From Undaria pinnatifida (Eukaryota; Sar; Phaeophyceae; Laminariales; Alariaceae): 64,000 bases of DNA. The notes beneath the pieces were generated by a model, which searched no databases, was not told where the DNA came from, and saw nothing but the letters and a program-made list of their open reading frames with translations. Positions within the stretch are counted from its first letter, which is position 1; every line of letters begins with the position of its first letter. A program made the translations under genes and the position numbers. Shown here in pieces: positions 22,295 to 32,305 of the stretch. Location: contig JABAKD010000011.1 in the NCBI GenBank assembly GCA_012845835.1, forward strand, positions 11,036,381-11,100,380, in the 5' to 3' direction.

Positions 22295-23278
22295 TTGTGC
22301 GCTAGTCCAGGTCATGTTACACTACTACGACAACAACCTTCTGGAACAGGAAAAGTTATCGACAACAGCGGAAGCGTCATCATCACCAGAGATTGGAGAA
22401 TCGTCATCAAGGGCTGGAGCACAACCGCAAGAAGTTGGAGTGTCCTTGACAGGAATTACACCTGCTATTACCCCCGGGGACGCACATTCTACCACAACTG
22501 GGGCCGCACCGGATGTACCGCATCACGAGACCGCCAGTACAAGACCCAATCCAAGAGTCGAGGATACTTTCGACAACACGGACGCAACAAGAGCATCGGG
22601 GACAACCCCACCGACCACGTGTGTAAACTTCACTTGCACCGAGAGAGCCCCGTTCGGAACTCGGAGAAGGAAAACCGGGCGATTAAAATCCCCAATGACA
22701 TACTAAGATGCCATCCACTTCACGGATCAGCATCGCCTGGAATCACTGGAACCGGAATTACCGGAGCTGGGATCTCCGAAGCATCTTTGCATGGAATCTT
22801 CGGAGCAACGTCATCTGGATCACCATCGCACATCGGAGCAACTGCATCTGGGATCACTGGATCAACTTCATCTTGGATTACTGGAGCATCAGCTGGACCA
22901 ACAACATCGCATTGGACCATTGGAATCGCTGGATTATCGCCATCTGGGACCACCGGACCGTCAGCTGAGCCAAGGGTCGACGGATCGACAATTTCCGCTA
23001 CACCCGGGATCTCACCAGCTACTTTTGAGCCAAGCCTTGGAGCCAAGCTCAACAACGAAACAGACCAGCAGGAGGAGGTTCACACGCTCATGGCAGCAAA
23101 AGGAATGCCACGGGCAAAACCCGAGACAGGATCTGCGGAATCAACAGAGGCAGATCAAGAGCCACTGGCGACATCTCCGGCCTTCGTGTACACTCGCAAT
23201 CCAACCTCAAGCTTCCTCTCCATCCTGAACGACGAGCTCATAAACATCGAGGCTAAGACACAAAGACTGGCTGCATAA
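22295..23278 (+). pseudogene. Thr/Ser/Gly/Pro-rich open segment after the protease
   Basis: This is a low-complexity open segment of about 327 codons with irregular GITG, SGSP and GTTG repeats. It stands where copia elements place integrase and the linker to reverse transcriptase. A short FGTRRRKTGR-like stretch in another frame may be a trace of that linker. No known domain is recognised. Confidence 0.45.
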
Positions 23279-23279
23279 T

Positions 23280-24526
23280 TAACAGTCGAGGCGGAGCCGA
23301 TGACGGCAATACGTTTTGAGACAAGAAAAAATCTACCTACCTCTCCAACTTCAAGATTAAGTTAAGCCTCTACGTCCGAGCAACGGACAACAGACCAAGC
23401 ACATCTAACAACGTCTACACCAACAACGTCGACACCAAGGTCAAGCCACTGGAAGTGTGAAATGCGTTATTTGTTCACCAACGCTGTACGTAGAGTGTCG
23501 CATGTTCTCTTTGTACGGGGCCAGCAGAGACAACAAACAGTGCTGTGCATGGTTTGGAAAATGCGAAATATCGCAATTAATGCCAAGTAAAGAGTAATCG
23601 ATTAGGTGTTTCGACTGGATAGTTGAATCTTACATTTGACTACGCCACCTCCGGTGATTCAGGATATTTACGGCCGGAAAAGCCCGCCACCTGGACAAGT
23701 ACACACTGTAGACACGCCTAAGCTAGGCAAGGTCTACTGACCAGAAAGTGTCCCCCCTTGGCCTGAGAAGGGCTGGTCAGCACCATTCAGGTGCTAGGAA
23801 AGGAGAGATAAGTTGTTGTATCAGCTCCGAACACAAGAAAACAAGCGATCTCAACTTCATCCCTGAATCCCCATATCAGAATCCAGAAGAGGATAAGTAG
23901 AAATCCCTACTAAAGTAGTCGTCTTCAGATCAAGATATATAACGTTCACAAACCACATCAGATCCTCAACAGTCAATCACCAACAAGAAGGTCAACTGTC
24001 GTATCTTACCAACAACACTACACACTCTAGTGCTCCACTGTCCACAACACGGAAGGTTAAGAGAACCACGAGAGGTGATGTCTCTCTAAAATAAGTGGTC
24101 TTATCCAGCTGTAAATCGCTGGCAGTGACCCTTTGTTCCTTTGTTTGAGGGCGGCAGGAACACTGGAAAGTTGTTCACTCCTATGATTGTTGCGGAATGA
24201 TGAACACGTTCACTGTTTTAGACTACTGCAAACATCTTCTATTCCTCGGTTGATTAACCGATTGGAATATAGTTCACGTCTGATAAGGCTAGTATTGTGA
24301 GCTAGAAAGTTAACTTGCATAAATAGGCAGAAGCACGTATAGTGTCAGAGCAGGATTTTCGTGTCCGCTGATTTTGTGCTCACCCCTCGTGTATTTTAGC
24401 AAGATGAGTTTGCTCTACGCAAAACATTTTCCCCAACATTTATCATTGTTACTGCATGCATTTCTGTTATGGAGTTTTTTTAGCATGTAACGCAGAGTGA
24501 GAAAGTGCTAACGTAACGGGTGGAGG
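23280..24526 (+). other. Non-coding 3' internal region of the Gag-only element
   Basis: No open frame of note is present. Segment 23,698-24,045 has a diverged relative at about 54,500-54,840, showing that it belongs to the family and not to a chance insert. It ends with the polypurine tract. Confidence 0.6.
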
Positions 24527-25292
24527 TATTAGAGGTGCTACTTGTCAGTAACAATCATGTCGTTTCTTGATAACATTTAAGAGTCATCTGGTATACATTG
24601 CGACTTGTTCGTACAACAGACAGGTATAATAAGTCTGTTAGATGTCGTTTATCGATGCGGTATTTAGCATGCAGGAGTCTCAGCAGTAAACAACTTCGAT
24701 ATATGATGCACAGCAGCTTACTGATTAGTCATATCCAAAAGCTGGTACATGTAGTACGTCCAAGCAATGTTAGTACGAAAAATAATGCGGCGCAATAAGG
24801 TACGGTTAGCAAAGTTCATGGAATATGATTTTAGGTTGACCGTCGGGACGTTGACGTAGCTAAGCTCCCAGAAGCAAACCTCAGGGAACATTGCCATAGG
24901 TACGGTAGACCACGAGCAAGCCTCAGGAAACGTTGCTGAAGGTAGATCAGACAACTACTCGTATAGTACATCTGTTCGTAGATTAAGGCATTGTGCCGTC
25001 TCGATCAGGTGATGATTAGGCCCACCTCGATCACTCCTCTTTGCTCACCATCAGCTCTCATCTGCTGAGCAAATAAACCATCAATCAACATATCGGCTTG
25101 GGGTCGCCGACCAACGAACTTCTTCTCTATTCTTCTTTGAAGCTCTCCTACAGGCACACTTACGCGTGAGTCTGCATTACCCTCTACAAATTATATAGGC
25201 TGTCTTGATCGAGTAATCCGCAAGCGAGCCTACGTCAGCGTATACCAGCTACGGGCTGACACACGCTACGCACCGCCGCCTAAAGTTTAATA
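24527..25292 (+). repeat. 3' LTR of the Gag-only copia-type element
   Basis: It is 766 bp and is preceded directly by the polypurine tract GGGTGGAGG. Confidence 0.88.
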
Positions 25293-25419
25293 AGTATCCG
25301 GGTACCCGGGGGCCAAATACCCGCGGGTATTGAAATGGAACCGGGACGGTTCCGGTTCCGATGGTTCCGGGTACCCGCCGGCGGGTACCCGGCTCTCGGC
25401 CAGCCGGGGTGCAACCCAA

Positions 25420-25427
25420 CTGTAGCA
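25420..25427. repeat. 8-bp target-site duplication, right
   Basis: CTGTAGCA follows the GCAACCCAA terminus and is identical to 17,816-17,823. Confidence 0.85.
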
Positions 25428-25490
25428 ACGATCGTGTAGAAAGGAGTTTCGTATACAGGCGTTTTAGAACCGGCGGTGACCATTGTGAAT

Positions 25491-25796
25491 CGGTCGCCCC
25501 GGTGGCGTATCAAGTTATCCTCGAGCCTGGTATAGGTCAGTTTCGTGAGTTCGAGCTCCGCCGAGTGCATACTCGCATGAATTTGTGGCGACTTTTTCTT
25601 ATGCTCAATTTAACTTGCGGAAAGCGTGAGAGTGTGAGTTAGCAACACTCGATGAAAAAAACGAGCAGTGGGATTGCTGAACCCTATGCGCGATAAAAAT
25701 TGAAAGCAAGAACCGGGGGGGAGAAGGGACAACACCTGTGACAACGGCTTGTCCAGAAGCTGGAAAGGAGAAGTGTGAGAAAAAAAAACAAAAAAT
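25491..25796 (+). repeat. tRNA-derived SINE (family 1)
   Basis: It has the head GGTCGCCCCGGTGGCGTATC, a B-box-like GAGTTCGAGCTCC, the shared body, and a tail of A9CAAAAAA. It lies about 70 bp to the right of the second hAT-like element. Confidence 0.83.
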
Positions 25797-28209
25797 GTGA
25801 TTGACCCACCATCCGCATTTCATGTGGGGACTGGAGACGTTGCTTTAATTCTACAGGCGCCAAAGATCGGTCCCTGGGTGCGTGACTGCCTTCTTCTGAT
25901 GTGAACAACGATTCAGGCTGTAAAAGGTTCGTAAGCGAAAGATCGAGAGCATTTTGTAGACCCATCTTGCGGATCGACGTGTTCCGTATTTTTCAAAGTT
26001 GTTGCTGTGGCAACCGTGGCCGCGAGTGTTTGAGTGTCGAAACATCTGGCATACCGCGCGTACCAGATGGCCAGTGTACCGTGCTAATCGGCGCATTTTT
26101 CCGTTTGAGAAACGGTGTCCTACACGGTTCAAAATTGATAAATGCGTCAATATTTTGGTTGTAATTTCGAACTTTCGACGAAATATGGGCTACAACAGTT
26201 TAAATTCTCTGCATTTTTTTCATCTGTCTGGTCAAAACGACAAAGTTGAGATCGGTACGGAACCGGCATCTGATTGCCTCTAAACCCCAGACCGCCAGAC
26301 TACTCATCATGTACTGCGGACATGACGCAAGACGCGTTGGACAGGGTGTCTGAGGATGGCGCTGCTCATAGGGCAACGGCTACGACGGAGGGGTTACTCG
26401 AGACAAGGTCCCCTTCGACTGGTACGAGTACTACTGTCCGACAGCTGTTATCTGTGCAAGTGACAAATACGGTAGGTGTGTGCACATTAGTGTACAGAGT
26501 AGTAGAGCACCGGTCAGAGCAGCATTCATCACTTCATTCTCGTTTATTCCCCCCGCGTTTTTCTCCAGGCACCACGTACGATAACACTACCATTACTGCT
26601 GTGCAGCAACAACAAATACCCAAGGGCAGCACCCCTACGTACGTACGTACGTACTAATGATAAGTATACTATTTATTTAAGGATAAGATTAAGGAGGTCT
26701 GGCTCAGGCTCAGTTTCTTGTTTGCGAAATGGTCACGGCTCCCGAGTTTCTCATTTTCGAGATTCTTGTTGTTTTTCTTACGGTTTGTTATAAGTTGTCC
26801 TATAGTACAGTACAACAAGAGTACAAGATAAATACATATACCAGGTATATACCATCATTCGTTTTTTCAGGCATTCGGTCAGGAGGTGTTTATCGTCTCG
26901 GCGTAAGTATGCGATTCGCGGAACTGAAATTCTCAGTCAAATAGCTTCTTTCGAGCGCCGGCTTCGGGGGGCGGCTCCAACGTCCCTCGCCCTGCCGTGT
27001 CCGTTCCGCACATCGACGTGAACGACGACGGATGCCGAGCGAGACAAGCGAGAAGTTGCAAAAATATCGCATGTCGAGGAGGAATTCCGGAGATTTTGGT
27101 TGTATCTTAATGTCTGCAGCGCCTGTATGATTTACAAAATTGGCATCATTTCCAAACGGTAGTTGCTAATGTTTATAATTTGCGGTGGCATACTCTCGAG
27201 CGTTCGTTTAGCTTGACGTCTGCAATGCTTGAGCGTTTGTTTGTTTTGCTTGACGTCTGCAGGGCTTGAACGAATGAAACACGTCCTCGGGGTGCGGCTC
27301 AAACGCCCCTCGCCCCGCCGTATCCCTTCCGCACCTGGCCGGGATCGGATACGCGGGCTGAGCGAGACAACCGAGAAGTGCGCTTCTTTTTTGTATTTTG
27401 GGCGGTATACGCCCGAGCTATTCTTGGATCTTGGCATATGCAGAGCTTGAATGAAAAAACATATGGGAGAACATTTACCTCCAAGTTGGCATCATTTTCC
27501 AATTTTGGCTTCTTATTTCGTCCCCACAACATTTTTTTCATGGTCACACCTTGTAGTGTTTGGCCTATTGTCGTACGACTGCTATGTCGTTGCTACATTG
27601 GCCTATTGTCAGATTTCACGGTTAAATACCTTTGTTCGAACGTTCGTTGTTATCGAGGGGGGCCGTTCCCTACCCGACGACACCATTGCATCCGGTTTTC
27701 GTGCCGATTGTTCATCCTAGACAGCTACAACTTATTATTATGCGGTCACAGACCGTGAGACAGAGTAAACCAAACAATCGCAATTAATCAAGGTATGAAG
27801 CAAGTGAAATGCTAGCGTACCGGGTGCGTACCGGGTACGAGAACACAACAAAACAGACCAGACCACAAAAAAAATAGAAAATAAACACAACAAACGGAGT
27901 GGTCGCTTTTATAAATCGCAGTACGAGAAACAATGTTTTGTCAATCTTTTTCGTCGCCGCTCCAAAGAGTCGTTCCGTATATATTGGTCCACGATCAACG
28001 ATCCATCTTTCAGGACCGCATAATAAATATCCCACACGAATTCCATGTATATATCCTTGTTGCTGTAGTCCCTGACTCCGTTGCTGTAATCGTTTGCCGG
28101 TCAAGTGCAAGCGGTCGTGTTGGTACGCAACTGACAAAATAAGTTCGTGGTGCTTCGTACTTGACGTGCTCCTTGCTGCTGATTGCTGATTGATTATCTC
28201 TTCTGGTGT
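25797..28209. other. Gene-poor region with diverged repeats
   Basis: A degenerate duplication links 26,940-27,170 with 27,255-27,510. Shared parts are CGGGG(G/T)(G/C)CGGCTC, GAGCGAGACAA(G/C)CGAGAAGT and TTGGCATCATTTCC. A short (ACGT)n run lies at 26,636-26,655. Several open frames of 70-130 codons show no recognised family. Confidence 0.5.
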
Positions 28210-28510
28210 TTTTCTTTTTTAGCACACCTCTACTTTCCAGCCTCCGGACATACAAGCCGTGATTACAGGTGTCGTCCTTTCCTCCCCCCCCGGTTTTTGC
28301 CTTCATTTTGTGTTGCGCGTAGGGTTTAGCACCCAATGATCGTCGATGTTTCATCGAGTGTTGCTAACTCACCCTCTCGCGCTTTCCGCAAGTCAAATAG
28401 TGCACAAGAAAAATCCCCACGAAAATTTATACGAGTACAAACTGGGGGGGATTCAAACTCACGACGCTGACCTATACCAGGCTCGAGGATAAACTGATGT
28501 GCCAGTGGGA
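28210..28510 (-). repeat. tRNA-derived SINE (family 1), minus strand
   Basis: It is the reverse complement of the family: a T-rich tail near 28,210, GCTTGT/ACAAGC and the body, then the B box (GATTCAAACTC) and CCTATACCAGGCTCGAGGAT. The 5' head is diverged or short. Confidence 0.8.
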
Positions 28511-28526
28511 CAGTGAGTGATATAGA

Positions 28527-28790
28527 GCCGGTCGCCCCGGTGGTCTAGTGGGGTTACTCTATTAATACTATTAATAGCGTTGGTCCTTGAGTTAAATAAC
28601 CACCGCGTTGTGAGCTTTGCTGACTTTATCTATTTGCAGAAATAAACTCGAAAAAAAGATTCAACTAACTGCTGAAATCACCTAGCAGCGTGGGTAGGTA
28701 CAAATCGACGCGAATCGTCGAGGGAAGAAAATGCTGAATTCTTCTCGCGATAAAAATTAGGGCGTGTACAGTAGTGGGGAGGGGGGAGGG
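28527..28790 (+). repeat. Second tRNA-like SINE type
   Basis: It begins with the same GCCGGTCGCCCCGGTGG as family 1 but continues with a different tRNA-like head (GGTCTAGTGGGGTTA). A degenerate B box and a body ending TTCTCGCGATAAAAATT follow. The shared GCGATAAAAATT piece links the 3' parts of the two types. It lies head to head with the SINE at 28,210. Confidence 0.6.
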
Positions 28791-29939
28791 GAGCCCGCTA
28801 TGTAACCCCGGATCTGAGTTATACTACTGGGAGGGCCAGAGTAGTTCGAGCATCACAACAAATGGGATGGAAAAAAGATAAAAAGTGAAGTGTATTACTG
28901 CTGCTGTACTAATACGATACCCAAGCAAGTTGCACCGATCGACTCGAGCTGGACTGACTGCTGTATTTTTTGCAATTGGTCCACGTACAACTTCTCTAAT
29001 CACAGGCCAGTATGAGATGATGGTCATTGAACTTGCTGAATTTCTCAGTGAGTGGTGGTTTCCTCTATCCACGAACCCCGACCGAGCCGATCAATCGAGG
29101 GTTGGGTTACACTGTGCGGGGTGGTTTCGAGGCAGGGGGTCAAATCAAATGTTCGCGTACCGCGGGGTTGGGGTATACGAATAAAAATTCAGCAGTAGCG
29201 CTTGTTGCCCCATTTTTTTCTTGTTCAGTGAGTTGTAGATTCTATGTAACGAAGGATAAGAGCTATTTCAGGCACACGCACCCAGGTCTCCAGTCCCTTG
29301 TCCCTAGTCTGGCACCGATTGTAGTTCGTTTCCTCCGTGTATCCCTTCAGGATGATTCCTCCCGTCTGCTTGTTACAACAGCTGCCTGCAAACACCAGTC
29401 TTGTCTCACGCAGTCCTCTTCCAAGCGCTAGTGCTATAAAATACATCCCCAGATGAAACCTCCCACAATAACTTACAGTAACGGTCGCTGTACTCAGGCT
29501 CGGTTTGCAGTCACTCACGCTCGTGTCAGATGACGTTCAGATTCTTTTTTCCCTCGTTTGGTGTGATGTTTATTTTGGACTGAGACCGTGAGCGATACGC
29601 TTTCTAGACTGACTGGAGTTGTACAGACCTAGGCAGCATTCCGCTACGTATTTAACGTGACGCCATGTCAATCCGCCGCAACACTTCCCCAGCACGGCTT
29701 CCTAAGAGTACCGTGCTAACCCGGCTGCGGATACACTGGAGTAAGAGTGAGGGCCTTTTCCCACACTTAGTCGTGTTTCGATTACCCTAAGGCTCGAATG
29801 ATTGGCGTCTGCCATTTCATGGAAAGGCGTCTCTCCGGGGGTAGGGACTCTAGGCCTCGCGCTTTTCCGCATTAGGTCCCAGATCGGTACTGCTAGACTT
29901 GCTAAAATTTCTCATCAAACGCACCAAGTGAAAGCCTCT
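28791..29939. other. No gene recognised
   Basis: A G-rich run (GGGGAGGGGGGAGGGG) opens the stretch. Open frames of up to 134 codons are present without family resemblance. The sequence at 29,640-29,935 is GC-rich and looked structured, but I could not assign it. Confidence 0.4.
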
Positions 29940-30104
29940 TATTCACCACTTCCCGGTTTTTCCTGTTAACCTGGGTAGGCCAAGGCCTTGATCTTGTTCG
30001 CTAGTCGATCTTCGGCTAACGTCTTCTCCCATTTTCCATCGAACTCCACCTGACGTTCCTCGTTTACATGGAACCGGATCGCGAATTTCCGGTCCTCCTA
30101 GCTT

Positions 30105-30636
30105 TCAGGATTTCACGTTCGTTGAGCCCCTGCCAATATCCGTCTGCTGCGTACCGAACCCGCCAGTACGGTGACTTGTAGTCGAAGACCTTGAAAGGTG
30201 ACACTTCTGGTTTCCTTCAGCGTCCGCGAATTCCCTCCAGATCATGGTCCCCACGGGGTGTTGTTTCAACGCATGTTCGCGGTCGATCCCATCTCTTTCC
30301 TTCCGCGTTAGCGTGGAAATCGGCCTTGCCTGGCACTCCGCTCCGTGATACGTTTCCCACAGCGCATGAAAAACGTCTAGCTGTAAAGGAGTGAAGGTGT
30401 CTCGCGCCTCCTTTTCGGACAGCCATTGCGACTCCGTGCCATCCACGAATCGTCCCTTGTATCGCCACTTCCAAGCGTTGCCCTGACCCATCAACCTTTC
30501 TGTCTATTAGGGTATACATAGGCGACGCTACAATCGACGGCTTCGCAAGTCCAAAGTCAACTCCCAATGCCAGGTGAGCAAATTCGTTTTCGAAGCCGTG
30601 ACGGAGGTCGTCCGGACGTAAGTGGAACATCTTCAT
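30105..30636 (-). pseudogene. Ty3 integrase C-terminal, chromo-like region, copy A
   Basis: It contains WRYKGRFVDGTESQWLSEKE, a chromo-domain-like pattern, and the counterpart of the copy B motif WRVRYADGDWEEL. Such domains guide integration to chromatin marks in chromoviruses. Confidence 0.65.
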
Positions 30637-30901
30637 ATTCGCTGCTGACGCCCGTCGTCGGCGAATCCCTCACCAATTCATCATGACGATGTAGCTGAGT
30701 GTTGGTAAGACAACTTCAGTCACCTCCCAGTGTCTGGCCCTGTGCTCGTGGGCTAGTGTATGATGAATCCCCTCCCTTGCCATCACAGACTCCGCCTCTT
30801 CACCGGCACCTTGTCTCCGACAACAACACGGGTTCCCACCGAGGTCCGACCGACTTCAGCATTCCGACTCTCATGACTTTTCTGTCTGTCTTCATGTCTT
30901 T

Positions 30902-31513
30902 TCAATAGAGCCACCCGTACATCCCGTACCTCCTTGTACGCTTGACGTTTGTCGGCCACGTAACTGTGCATCCCGCCTCTGAAATCACCACCATAGATCT
31001 CGGGGTGCGTAGCATCAAGTTGCGTGCGTGCATCACGACCGAAGAAAAGACGAAGGGGAGTTGGCTTCCTCGGTAAGCGCAGGTCCGGCGTTGTAAGATG
31101 GATCCAGAGTGCCGGTTGTACATTCTCGTCCCATCTGCGAGGCCAAGTCCTAGTTCTTCGTGTAGCAACCCCCCTAGTCTCTCCACCGTCCCCTGTGCAC
31201 GTGGATGGTCGGCAGGCCCATATGCGATAGTCACGTCCAACCGTTTGCATAATTGGTGCATCACCTCTGCCGTGAACTCGGATCCCGGATCACTGCGAAC
31301 ATACAGCGGTAGCCCAAAAGTAAGCATCACTTCGAGCAGTTTCCTCGCTACTCCGCGTGTTTCTTTCGTGGGGAGCGGGAAGGCGAACAAGGACTTGCTG
31401 GCTTTTTCGACCGCCACCGGTAGAACTTTGTTGCCTGCGTCCGACTTCACCCCCGTGTCCTGGATGTCGACTTCGAGTACTTCCCCGGATCGCAGAAACC
31501 TCGCCGGAAGCAT
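30902..31513 (-). pseudogene. Ty3 integrase catalytic core, copy A
   Basis: DDE integrase blocks are visible: LEVDIQDTGVKSDAGNK, VRSDPGSEFTAEVMHQL and HPRAQGTVERLGGLLHE. They give the two Asp and the Glu of the active site. It joins element DNA to the host genome. Confidence 0.82.
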
Positions 31514-31559
31514 GGTAACTCGTTAACTTGCCGACCGCTTGCGACGCCTGCACCCACAC

Positions 31560-32106
31560 GAGGGGACGTAGTCTCGTCCCTGATCAGGGTGGACCAGCAG
31601 TACCGACGACTAATCAAGGCTGTAGTTCTCGCCGTCCCTGGATGCCCATAGGTGCTGTGCGCCAGCGCCATAATTCCCGGAACGAGAGATTGGAGAACTG
31701 CAAGTCATGGAACCTTTCCCAGAGGTGCTACCCACAAGAGGCGTTACGTTATCATCCATCACATATTTGCCATCTCCTGCTTCTCGGTTTCCCGCTTCCT
31801 GGAGTTCTTTCCGAATCCTGCCAAGTACCACATCTTCGCACTGCCTCTGCATCAGCTGTGGCATATCCTGGAGAATATAACTGTCACCCTTTCCAGCATG
31901 GATGGCTCCGACTGCTTGGCCCCTTTGGTCTCTTTCCCTGATCCGCTTGAACCTTTGCTGGTGTCCTTCGGTGGTTCCTCCAACGGATGACGTTGCCGTT
32001 TCGGTTTCGGGATGGGCTCTTTTTGTCCCCTGCGTTTGCGTGGGCGATCAGATTTCACGGGTAGCTCAGTAGTAGTCATTGTCGGCGCCGGTGCATTATT
32101 CTCCAT
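31560..32106 (-). pseudogene. Ty3 integrase N-terminal region, copy A
   Basis: A basic, Pro/Lys-rich linker (RPRKRRGQKEPIPKPKRQR, possibly a nuclear localisation stretch) is followed by the integrase zinc-binding module with STYGHPGTARTTALISRRY, the H..H part of the HHCC finger. It corresponds to 62,474-63,007 in copy B. Confidence 0.7.
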
Positions 32107-32305
32107 CTCCTCAGGTAGCGGCAGTTCTGCCTCCCAGACAACCTCCGGTTCCTAGGAAGTGGCCTTTGCCTGCGATCTCGTCACCGCTCTTGTCACCTCA
32201 AAGGCTTTTGCTGCTGCGAGGTAATCCTAAAACACCATGCAGGCCAATCCCTCCAGTTCCACGACCTCTGGTACCGGTTTTCCCAGTAAGCCTTGAACAA
32301 CTAGT

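Larger units (their letters stand above)
18730..25292 (+). mobile_element. Copia-type LTR element with Gag and protease only (TR-GAG-like)
   Basis: Two 766-bp LTRs (18,730-19,495 and 24,527-25,292) begin TATTAGAG and end in AATA. I count about 13 substitutions and no gaps between them, ~98% identity, so it is a rather young insertion. A primer site GGTTATGAGCCTCG (19,496-19,509) fits the copia habit of priming from an internal cut of initiator tRNA-Met. A polypurine tract GGGTGGAGG (24,518-24,526) abuts the 3' LTR. Coding parts are a copia Gag with a CCHC knuckle and an aspartic protease, then a Thr/Ser/Gly/Pro-rich segment. No integrase, reverse transcriptase or RNase H was found. The reading frames look broken a few times. 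No clear target duplication is seen. Confidence 0.87.
17824..25419. mobile_element. hAT-like element with GGGTACCC repeats, split by an LTR retrotransposon
   Basis: The left end is TAGAGTTGCACCCCGG. The right end, read inward, is TTGGGTTGCACCCCGG. Both are flanked by an identical 8-bp duplication CTGTAGCA (17,816-17,823 and 25,420-25,427), as expected for hAT elements. Removing the LTR element at 18,730-25,292 leaves ~1.03 kb. Subterminal zones (17,850-17,990, 18,700-18,728, 25,295-25,400) are packed with GGGTACCC palindromes. A ~165-bp tandem duplication lies at 18,000-18,325. No transposase is visible. The design parallels the element at 5,428-7,294. Confidence 0.87.

Noticed and set aside
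22295-23278. A collagen-like or mucin-like host gene
   Set aside because: It lies between protease and 3' LTR of a retrotransposon with no splice sites or promoter context, and the repeats are irregular.
29640-29940. A structured RNA or rRNA fragment
   Set aside because: The GC-rich sequence looked structured, but no rRNA, SRP or snRNA consensus could be matched.
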